From NCBI RefSeq assembly GCF_049472135.1, contig NZ_JBMOVV010000020.1, positions 1 to 18,167 on the forward strand: a DNA stretch of 18,167 bases, given 5' to 3'. Position 1 is the first letter of the stretch; every line of letters begins with the position of its first letter. The notes under the pieces were generated by a model, which saw only the letters and a list, made by a program, of their open reading frames with translations, was not told where the DNA came from and did no database searches. The DNA is from Arcobacter_B sp049472135 (lineage in GTDB: Bacteria > Campylobacterota > Campylobacteria > Campylobacterales > Arcobacteraceae). Of the stretch, positions 8,073-16,900 are shown in pieces. The position numbers and the translations under genes were made by a program.

Positions 8073-9418
8073 TAGTTAAAAACTCCTCTTATAATCTCTT
8101 CTATTTCTTTTACTTCATGCTCTTGTATACTTCTAAAATCTATTAAAACTTTTTCATTCTCAATTCTTATTATCAAGTTTTGTTTTCTAAGAAGTTTTTC
8201 TATTTTGTTTGCTTTATAATCTTTGTATTCTAAAGTAAGAGCGATAGTTGGTATCTTTTTGTTTGGAGTAGTTCCTCCACCTATTAAAGACTGAGTTTTT
8301 ATAACTTCACATTTGCAAATATCTTCTATACTTTGTTTTAAAGTATTTGCTCTTTGCTCTAAAGTCTTAACATCTTCATGTAACATCTTTAATGTAGGGA
8401 TCTTTTGTGTTTCACCTTTTAAATATGAAGTAAGATTGTCTTCAAGTATAGCTAAAGTGATTTTATCAACTCTAAGCATTCTTAGAAGTTGGTTTTTTTT
8501 GATTTTTGCAATTAAGTCTTTTTTACCAACTATGATACCAGCTTGAACTGAACCAAGAAGCTTATCACCTGAAAAACTAAGTAGACTTGGTTTGTGTTGC
8601 ATATATTTTATAAGTGATGGTTCACTTAAGTCAAGATTGTAAGGTAAATCTATCATATGACCGCTTCCCATGTCATAGTAATCAATAACATTGTGTTCAT
8701 TGGCTACTTTAATGATGTCTTCATAAGAAACTTCTGATGTAAAGCCTTCAATAGAGTAGTTTGATTTATGAACTTTCATAAGCATAGATGTATTTTCATC
8801 AATGGCATTTTCATAATCTCTAAGGTGAGTCTTGTTTGTAGTACCAATCTCTTTTAGTTTTGCACCACTTTGGCTCATAACCTCAGGAACTCTAAAACTT
8901 CCGCCAATCTCCACAAGCTCACCACGACTTACAACTACATCTTTGTTTTTAGCAAAAGTATTTAGTATCAAAAATACAGCACTTGCGTTGTTGTTTACAA
9001 CAACTGCATCTTCACAACCAGTAAGAGCTTGAAGAGTAGATACTATATGTTCATATCTTTCACCTCTTTTGCCTTCTTGAAGAGAATACTCTAAGTTGTT
9101 GTATGAAGTAGCAACTTCTTTTGCTCTATCAAAACTATCAGGATTTATCAAAGACCTACCTAAGTTTGTATGCACGATAATACCTGTAGCATTTATTACT
9201 TTTTGAAGCGAAGGTTTTGTGATGTTTTTGTATTTTTTAAGTACATCATTTATAATGTCATCTTGTGTAAAATCTTGGATTTTTTCATCTAAGATGTCTT
9301 GTCTGTATTGATTTATAGTATCTTTACTAATACTAGTAATCAACTGTTTTGAAAGCTCTTCAAAAGCTTTGTTGTTGACAAACTTGTCAACCTTTGGAAG
9401 GTTCTTAAGTAAACCCAT
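8072..9418 (-). CDS. selA: L-seryl-tRNA(Sec) selenium transferase SelA
   Basis: 448 residues. This PLP-dependent enzyme converts Ser-tRNA(Sec) to Sec-tRNA(Sec) using selenophosphate. The PLP lysine is Lys286 in SFSGDKLLG (281-289). Other family hallmarks are INATGIIVHTNLGRSL (75-90), YSLQEGKRGER (111-121), VNNNASAV (141-148) and DMGSGHMIDL (249-258). The frame stays open upstream to 9514, but that would put 32 extra residues across the tRNA-Sec gene. The ATG at 9418 gives the usual N-terminus and is preceded by AAAGGG (9424-9429) at 5 nt spacing. It is divergent from tRNA-Sec with a 57-nt gap, and the stop overlaps selB by 1 nt. Confidence 0.97.
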   Translation of the reverse strand: MGLLKNLPKVDKFVNNKAFEELSKQLITSISKDTINQYRQDILDEKIQDFTQDDIINDVLKKYKNITKPSLQKVINATGIIVHTNLGRSLINPDSFDRAKEVATSYNNLEYSLQEGKRGERYEHIVSTLQALTGCEDAVVVNNNASAVFLILNTFAKNKDVVVSRGELVEIGGSFRVPEVMSQSGAKLKEIGTTNKTHLRDYENAIDENTSMLMKVHKSNYSIEGFTSEVSYEDIIKVANEHNVIDYYDMGSGHMIDLPYNLDLSEPSLIKYMQHKPSLLSFSGDKLLGSVQAGIIVGKKDLIAKIKKNQLLRMLRVDKITLAILEDNLTSYLKGETQKIPTLKMLHEDVKTLEQRANTLKQSIEDICKCEVIKTQSLIGGGTTPNKKIPTIALTLEYKDYKANKIEKLLRKQNLIIRIENEKVLIDFRSIQEHEVKEIEEIIRGVFN

Positions 9419-9475
9419 ATTTACCCTTTCAGATAGTTTTAAAATAAAATGGTGTAAGATTTCAATTCTTTTAAG
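9419..9475. promoter_or_regulatory. Divergent control region between selA and tRNA-Sec
   Basis: These 57 nt must hold both 5' regions if each gene has its own promoter. For tRNA-Sec (plus strand) TAAGAT at 9455-9460, preceded directly by TG, is a candidate -10. For selA (minus strand) only AT-rich -10-like stretches are visible, so its promoter could instead overlap the tRNA gene. The selA ribosome site AAAGGG is at 9424-9429. Confidence 0.4.
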
Positions 9476-9575
9476 CGGGGGGTATGTGATCCTGGTGGAC
9501 ACCGCAGGCTTCAACCCTGATCGGAGGTTCGTGTGTACGCGCCTCGGTAGGTTCGATTCCTACACCTTCTCGCCA
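9476..9575 (+). tRNA. selC: tRNA-Sec (anticodon UCA)
   Basis: The gene is about 100 nt, long for a tRNA, with an encoded CCA at 9573-9575. The T arm is GTAGG-TTCGATT-CCTAC (9547-9563). The anticodon loop CTTCAAC (9509-9515) places UCA at 9511-9513 on a CAGG/CCTG stem. The large variable arm pairs GAGG (9524-9527) with CCTC (9542-9545) and CGT with ACG around a GTGT loop. A 6-bp D stem around TGGT contains an apparent bulged A (9489). The acceptor strand is G-rich with three G-U pairs and a C-C clash at the first pair in the standard 8/5 register. The long variable arm, UCA anticodon and selA/selB neighbours make the identity firm. The exact 5' end is less certain. Confidence 0.93.
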
Positions 9576-10073
9576 AATTCTTAACTATTTAAAGTATTTC
9601 AAACTAAAAAATCTTACAATTATAGTTTTTGGATTCTATCTAATAATTAATTCAGACAATCTTAATAATAAGGTAAAAATAAATTTACTTTTTCTTTTTT
9701 TTCTTTAAAATAAATTTTAAAATTGGATGATTTTTATACAAATTTATTTTTATCAAATTTAAATTTTATTATTTGGGAAATTAATAATTTTTAAGACTTT
9801 TATTTTACTATATATAACTATATCTGTAACACTATGAAACATCACCAATTTAAACAATTATTAAAAAAAATATTTCTATATAAAAAGTGTAAAGATAAAA
9901 TAATCACATTTAAGCCCCATAAATAGGTAGATTTTGAAAAAATAACTAAAATCAATAAAAAGTAAACGTAGCAATAAAATAGCATTTATATTAAATCAAA
10001 TAATTCACCCATAAAGCAATTATTTTTTACAATATTTTTTGTTTTTTTTAGTAAGAAAATAGCAAAAAATGGG
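9576..10073. other. AT-rich non-coding stretch between tRNA-Sec and sapC-like gene
   Basis: About 500 nt that is overwhelmingly A and T, with long T-tracts and short AT palindromes such as AAATTAATAATTT at 9778-9790. No convincing gene was found in it; the only small frame noticed (30 codons from 9834) lacks a ribosome site. It could hold regulatory binding sites for the downstream genes, bent DNA, or the decayed edge of an inserted element. No tRNA-derived repeat was spotted within it. Confidence 0.6.
9601..9630 (+). terminator. Weak candidate terminator after tRNA-Sec
   Basis: AAACTA (9601-9606) can pair with TAGTTT (9623-9628), and the T-run TTTTT covers 9626-9630. The stem is only 6 bp and entirely AT-rich except for one pair, so it is marginal. 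It is listed because it lies 25 nt after the tRNA and nothing better is visible. Confidence 0.25.
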
Positions 10074-10079
10074 TATAAT
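10074..10079 (+). promoter_or_regulatory. -10 box of the sapC-like/giant gene promoter
   Basis: A perfect TATAAT lies 48 nt before the sapC-like start codon and is preceded by T-rich tracts (10021-10050) instead of a -35 box. That is the usual layout of housekeeping promoters in Campylobacterota. Transcription would begin near 10086, giving a leader of about 40 nt. Confidence 0.7.
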
Positions 10080-10112
10080 ATTATGTTGTACATAACATAC
10101 TCAAAAAATCTT

Positions 10113-10118
10113 AAGGAG
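10113..10118 (+). promoter_or_regulatory. Ribosome binding site fixing the sapC-like start
   Basis: AAGGAG lies 9 nt before the ATG at 10128. The in-frame upstream ATG at 10083 has no such site and would fall at the predicted transcription start, so 10128 is the start. Confidence 0.85.
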
Positions 10119-10127
10119 ATAAACATA

Positions 10128-10874
10128 ATGTTTAAAAAAATTGTACCAATAACTTTGAATAATCACAAAGATGTAAAAGTAAAGCAAATTGATAACTTTA
10201 ATTTCGTAAGTGATATTCACTTAGCTTCTGTAATGGTTCACGAATTCTCAAGAGCTGCTGCTACATACCCAATTGTTTTCTTAGAAGATAAAGCAAATGA
10301 CAAATTTAGACCAGTTGTTATGTTAGGTCTTGAAGCGGGTGAGAACTTATTTGTTCAAGAAGGTAAATGGAAAGCATCTTACATTCCTGCAATTGTTAGA
10401 AGATATCCTTTTGCACTTTCTAAAACAGGTGATGAAGATAGATACGTAATTTGTATTGATGAAGATAGCGAATTTGTAAACAAAGAAGAAGGTCAAGCTA
10501 TATTCAAAGAAGACGGTACAGCTGATGAAGTAATGGACAGAGTAAAAAAATACTTAACAGAACTTCAACAAATGGACATGTTCACTGATAAATTTTGTGA
10601 AGATATGAAATCTGAAAATATGTTCACTCCTCTTAACATGAAAGTTAGAGTTGGTGATGAGATTAAAAACGTAGGTGGAGCTTATGTTATTAATGAAGAA
10701 AGATTTAATGACTTAAACAATGAAAAATTCATTGCATTAAGAGAGAAAAAATATATTCCAATTATCTACTCTCACTTAAGTTCATTAGCTCAAATTGAAA
10801 GATTATTAACTTTCAAAGATAAATCAAGAGCAGTTACTGAAAAAATTGAAGAAAGATTTGAAGAAGTAAAATAA
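10128..10874 (+). CDS. SapC-family protein
   Basis: 248 residues, the normal size for SapC-family proteins (PF07277). Family-like stretches are EFSRAAATYPIVF (39-51), LGLEAGENLFV (66-76) and YIPAIVRRYPF (85-95), the last with the characteristic double arginine. There is no signal peptide and the protein looks cytoplasmic. The family is named after a protein encoded with the surface-layer export genes of Campylobacter fetus. A molecular function is not established to my knowledge. Here it has a strong promoter and ribosome site and lies 90 nt upstream of a giant secreted-type protein on the same strand. That parallels the surface-layer association and suggests a role in making or exporting the giant protein (inference). 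Confidence 0.88.
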   Translation: MFKKIVPITLNNHKDVKVKQIDNFNFVSDIHLASVMVHEFSRAAATYPIVFLEDKANDKFRPVVMLGLEAGENLFVQEGKWKASYIPAIVRRYPFALSKTGDEDRYVICIDEDSEFVNKEEGQAIFKEDGTADEVMDRVKKYLTELQQMDMFTDKFCEDMKSENMFTPLNMKVRVGDEIKNVGGAYVINEERFNDLNNEKFIALREKKYIPIIYSHLSSLAQIERLLTFKDKSRAVTEKIEERFEEVK

Positions 10875-10899
10875 ACAACAAAATTAAAAAGATAGTTTA

Positions 10900-10928
10900 T
10901 AGTGCACAAAGTTTTACTTTGTGCATTA
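10900..10928 (+). other. Hairpin between sapC-like and giant gene, without T-tract
   Basis: TGCACAAAGT (10903-10912) and ACTTTGTGCA (10916-10925) are perfect inverted repeats around a TTT loop. Three more outer pairs (one G-U) extend the stem to about 13 bp. No T-run follows, so full termination is unlikely. It may instead act as a partial attenuator, an mRNA-processing site or a stabiliser that sets the ratio of the two proteins. Confidence 0.65.
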
Positions 10929-10953
10929 GTAAGTTATCAATCATCAAGAAAAT

Positions 10954-10958
10954 AAGGA
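10954..10958 (+). promoter_or_regulatory. Ribosome binding site of the giant gene
   Basis: AAGGA lies 6 nt before the ATG at 10965. This supports the start of the long open frame and places its LEPR-XLL motif close to the N-terminus. Confidence 0.8.
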
Positions 10959-10964
10959 TATATT

Positions 10965-13900
10965 ATGAAAAGACCAAATGGATTAAAAAATTTACATAGA
11001 AGATACCAAAGACATCAAGAAAAATTACAAGCAAAAAAACAAAGAAAAATATTTAAAGACGGAAATAGTTTATTTGAAGTTGAACCTTTAGAACAAAGGA
11101 CATTATTATCTGCTGACCCATTATTAGGAGCAGGTTCAACAGCCATTATTTTAAACGATAATGAAAATAAATACCAAGAAACACAAACTATAATCCTTGA
11201 TGATACTTTAAATGATAAAGAAACAGTTGTAAAAGACTTAACAACTGAAAATAGCTCTTTCTTACTTGATGCAAAACTTTTAGACCTAAATAATATATCT
11301 GAACTATTTATTGATGATGAAATCCTAGCTGGTAGTGGTACGATTGAAGCTGATGTTATTAACCATAACATAGTAGCTCCTGGTTACTCTCCAGGTATCC
11401 AAAATATTACAGGTGACTATACTCAAGCAAGTGATGGTACACTTCAAATAGAATTATCAGGTACAGATAATTCTGATACAAATAATCCAGAATATGACCA
11501 ACTAAATGCCTCAGGAAATGTTGAACTTGATGGTACATTAGAAATCACTATGTGGAATGACTTTGCTGCAAATGTAGGTGATGAATTTACTATTATTACG
11601 GGTTCAAATATTACTGGTAAGTTTACAGATATTACAGGTCTTTACGGATTTAATTCTGATTACTATTTTGATATTGAACAAACAAGTACAGAAGTAAAGC
11701 TTATCACAAAAGAGTTAGTATCAGGAGATGATTTTAATTTTGTATTAGATTCTGTTCCTCAATATGATGAAATAGGTAAAGTTTTAAATGCTGATTATTT
11801 AGTATCTGCACAAAATAGTATTGAACTAAATGACATAGATATTCAAGTTGCTGGTTTTGCTGCAAGTGGTAACTTTGCTATTGAGAAAAACACTAATACT
11901 ATTGAAATTATTGGTTCAGGCGTATCTGTTACTATGAGTGCATCTGATGTTTTTGTTGGAGTTGAAAATGCAGATTTAGGAATTATTGTTGATAGCAATA
12001 AAAAAGTTGCATTAGAAGCAAGTGGAGATATTGTTTTAGATGGTTTTGATTTTGACTTACCTACTGCACAAAGTGTATCTGTAAAATTAAATCAAACAGG
12101 TACAGAATATACTGCTCAGACATTAACTATTGGGACTTCATCTTATACTTTTGATAATATTGCATCTTCTACAACTTTAAAAGAGATAGGTATCACGGGA
12201 TTAGACGTAACATTTAGTGATAATATAGTTTTAAAAGGTGATTTTGCATTTGTAAGTGATACTACAAATAATGTATTTAATGCGATATCATCTAATGCAA
12301 CAGCATACATGAGTGCAGGGGATTTTTATGTAGGTGTAAGTAGCGCTAACTTAGGTTTAATGGTAACTGATGAAGGTGTAGTTTTACAAGCAAATGGTGC
12401 TTTAGATGTATCTTTAGGTAGTGATATTGTTTTAAGTGCTACAAATGTTTCATTTGATTATAATGAAACAGCTACAGATTATTTAAATGAAACTATTAGC
12501 TTAGGTGCATCAACTTTTACTTTCAATGTTGAGTCTTTACACAAAGCTACAAATATTACTAATGGTTCATTAAATGTATTTGATTTTTTAACTGCTTCAG
12601 GAAACTTCTCTTTCTCTCAATCAACTGATACTGTAACATTATCTGATAGTACAAATTCATCAGTGGAATTATTAACTTTAGGAATGACAAATGTAACAGC
12701 ATTTGCAGGATTAAATGCAAATTCAAGTGAAAAAATAGGTTTTGACCTTTCTAACTTAGACCTTGCCTTAGTATTTGCTGCTGATACAAAAAACAATGCA
12801 AGAAAGTGGACGGCTTTACAAGCTAGTACAAATAGTATTTCATTTGTAGGAAGTGATAAATTAACTATTGAGGCTACATTTGCACTTTTAGAAATCAATA
12901 GAAGTGCAATTGATGGCACATTAATTGATTTCAAATTAAATCCATTAACAATTGAAGTAGGTACAGACTCTTTATCTTTAACAATGGACGCAAGTGAAGG
13001 TGAACTTTTAAGAGTTTCCGGAGATATGCTTATAAACATAAGTGATTTCTTTATCTTTGAAGGAAGTGTATATTTTAGTAAGTCAACTACAAGTGTAACT
13101 TTAACTGATGATAGTGTTGTAAGTGTTGATAATTTAACTTTAGCAATGAACGGAGTAGACGCATTCGCTGGATTAGATGGTCAAAGTTCAAATAAAGTTG
13201 GTTTAGATTTAGAAGGTGTTTCTTTCGCTTACTCAATTATGGCAAATAAAAGTGATGCAACTCAAAAATGGACATCATTTAAAGCAAAAGCAACAGGAGC
13301 TTCTTTTGTAGGAATTGATGATGTAACAATAGATGCAAGAGATATTTTAGTAAATGTAAATACTTCTTCAAATACTGAATTTGTTGATTATTCAAAAACA
13401 TCATATAGTGTAGATTTCCAAAATGGAAATAGTATAGAGTTTGATATGGACTCTGAAATTATTGAACTTAGTGCTGATATAACATTTAATTTATATGACT
13501 TTTTAGTTATTGATGGTGGTTTTGCTATTAAAAAATCTACACTAGATGATGTAATTTTAAGTGATGAATCTTTAGTTGATGTTGATTTACTTACTGTTGG
13601 TGCAAATAATTTAACTGCATTTGCAGGATTAAATTATGGAAAAACTGATGAAGTTGGTTTATCTTTAAGTGGTGTTTCTTTTGCTCTTAGTGTAATGAGT
13701 GAGAAAACAGTTAATAAAAGAAAATGGTTAGCTCTACAAGCTACTGCTCAAGATGCAGGTTTAGTAGGAATTGATGATTTAGTATTAAATGGAAGCGATT
13801 TAAATATACTAATAAATCAAGCTTCATCTGATGGAACTTTAGTTGACTTTAGTTCCATGAGTTTTGCAGTAGATACAAGTTCTTCAACTTCAATTACGTT

Positions 13901-16900
13901 AGATATGGACGGAAGCGTAGGAGAGTACTTAAAAGTAAGTGGACACTTTGACGTAAATGTATATAATTTCTTCAGTACAAGCGGTAACTTTGCATTAGAG
14001 AAGACAACAGATACAGTAAGCCTAGATAATGGAGATAATGTAAATGTAGATTTACTAACAATCGGAGCAGATTCAGTAGATGCCTTCGTAGGAGTAAATG
14101 GTGGAAGTAGTGATGCAATAGGAATCCAAGCCACAAATACAAACTTCGCATTAGCAATCTTAAATGATAAAACAGTAGGAAGTAATTCTCAATGGATATC
14201 ATTACAAGCAACAGTAGGGACAGCTGGATTTGTAGGGATAGATGGATTAAGCCTAAGCGCAAGTAATTTAGATGTACAAATAAATAGAAGTAGTGAAACA
14301 GGGTCAGATGCAAGATATGTAGATTATGCAATCAATAATTTAGAAGTAGCAACAGGGACAGATTCAAGCTTTAACTTAACAATGGATGGAAGCCAAAAAG
14401 AGTTAACACAAATTAGTGGAGCTATGGATATAAACATCTTTAACTTCTTTAGTGTAAATGGAGAGTTTGCATTAAAGAAATATACAGACTATGATATAAA
14501 AACAGTAGATAAAGATGATAGTACAAATACAGGAACAATCGAAGAAGTAGATGTATTAACACTAGGAGCATTAGGAGCAAACGCATTCATAGGAATGAAT
14601 GGAGGAAGTGACGAAGCACTAGGACTAAGCGCAGCAGGTGTAAACTTTGCCTTAGCAATAATCAATAATAAATCAAATAAAAATGAAAGCTTCACATCAC
14701 TACAAGCAACAACAAGTAATGTAAGCTTCGTAGGAATAGAAGACTTAACAGTAAGTGCAACAGACTTAGCATTAAATATCAACCAAGGGTCAAGTACAAA
14801 TAAAGTAGTAGACTATAAAACAATGGAAGATAATGGTGATGCCTTTGATGTACTAGTAGGAACAAACCAAACAGTAACATTAGATATGGATGGAAGTAGA
14901 GGAGAGTTACTAGAAGCATCAGGACACTTAGAGTTAAACTTATTTAACTTTATCGGATTAGAAGGAAACTTCGGGTTTGAGAAATCAGTAAGAGAAGTAA
15001 CACTAAACTCAGGTGAAAGTATAAAAGTAGATTACCTAGGATTAGGTGGAGAGAATGTAAGTGCATTCGCAGGATTAAATTATAAACAAGCAGATGCAGT
15101 AGGATTAAGCTTAGGAGATATGGACTTCGGATTAGCTTTAATGAGTGATAAGAAAGATAATACAAGAAAGTTCACATCATTACAAGCGACAGCATCAAGT
15201 GCAGGACTAATCGGAGTAGATGGATTAGTAATAGAAGCTAGTGATTTAGAAGTATATATAAATCAAGGTATCAAAGTAGATGAGATACCAGATTCAACAA
15301 TAAAAGAGAATACAATCTTAAAAGTAAGCATCACAGAAGATATAAGAGGTGATGTAGTAATAACAAAAGATGGATCAAATGAGACACTAAATATAGATGG
15401 AAGTGAAACAAATGATACATTAATAGCAGAGTTAAAAGCAGCATTTGCAAGTTTAGCAAGTACAGATGCAGTAAATGTAGAAGTAAGTGGAGATAAAGTA
15501 AACGGATATAAAGTAGAGTTTGTAGGAGCATTAGAGGGTACAAATGTAGAAGGGTTTACAATATCAACGACAGCACCAAGTGCAAGTGTAAGTATCTCGA
15601 CGATAGAAGAGGCGAAAGCGGGAGTAGATGAGATAACAAGATTAACAATCGATACTCCTAGAGTTGTTACTGCACCAATAGATACAGAGATTTTTACATT
15701 AACAAATACTTCAAGTGGAACAAATGAAATTCAAACAATAACTTTCCATGACCCATATGATGCAGGGACATATACATTATCAAATGGTGTAACTTCAGTT
15801 AGTGTTAAATTTGTAGGAAGTCAAACATTAACAAATCAAACAAATATACAAAAAGCATTAGTAACACTATATGGTGGAACAACAGCAGATTATAAAGTTA
15901 AGTTTGATTCAAGTTCAAGTGGAAGTCATAAATATTATATTACTTTCCAAGGAACAAAAGCACATAGTAATGTTTCAGAATTAAGTGCAACACCAGATTC
16001 TAATATGAAAGCTATTTCAACTTCTACATATAAAGAAGGAACAGGAACAGTTGGTGAAGTACAACACTTTAAAGTTTCAACAACAGCAACAGGTAACTAT
16101 ACACTATCTTTAGACTATAATGGAAACACATATACAACAACAGCATTAGACTTTAATGCAACAGCAAATGAGATTCAAACAGCATTAACAAATGCACTTT
16201 CAACAATAAGCGGAGCGACAGTTTCAGTAGTAGATTGTGTAGCAGGATATGAAGATTCATTTGATGTAACATTTGGAGGTACACTATCAGGAGTAGACTT
16301 ACCACTTTTATCAATAAAAACAAATCCAGATGCGACAAGCCCAAGTGGAACGTTTGATATATGGTTTGAAGGGGATAGTAAGCAAACAGTAGCATATTCA
16401 ACAGATATGAGTGTGTTAGCAAGTAATATCCAAGCAGCATTAGAAGCAACAAGTACGATGGGTGCAGGAAATGTAGTAGTAGAGTATGATGCAACAAATT
16501 CAAATGAAACACAAATCAATTTCCTAATAAAAGCAACAGGAGATTTAGAGAAGACAGATGTAAGTGATAAGTTCTATACAGATGATAGTAATTTAAACTT
16601 AGCAAGTACAAAGTTATACTATGAAGTAGAAGGGTATAGTGATACAGCAGAAGAGCAAAAGTTAGTATTTAACTCAGAGACAGAATATAGTTATACATTA
16701 ACATATAATGGACAAACAACAAGTTCAATATTATCAAGTGCGACAATATCAGAGATACAAGCTATTATAGATTCAGAGTTAACAAGTGATATAAAAGTAA
16801 GTAACTTTAATGGAACAGAATTAGTATTAAGCTTTGAAGGAAGTTTAGCAGGGACAGATGTAGAGACAATAGTAGCAAGCGTAGAAGCAAAAACAAGTGA

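Noticed and set aside
7753..9032. Plus-strand open frames within selB and selA
   Set aside because: They are fully inside well-identified conserved genes on the other strand and show no family features of their own.
9834..9926. 30-codon plus-strand frame in the AT-rich gap
   Set aside because: It has no Shine-Dalgarno sequence, a Lys-rich composition expected from AT-rich DNA, and no sign of conservation that can be judged from here.
10083..10127. Upstream in-frame ATG extending the sapC-like protein by 15 residues
   Set aside because: It lies about at the predicted transcription start and has no ribosome site, whereas the ATG at 10128 has AAGGAG at 9 nt and matches the family N-terminus.
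10898..10903. TATAGT as a separate promoter for the giant gene
   Set aside because: The predicted transcript start would fall inside the hairpin, and no supporting upstream element is visible. Read-through from the sapC promoter is simpler.
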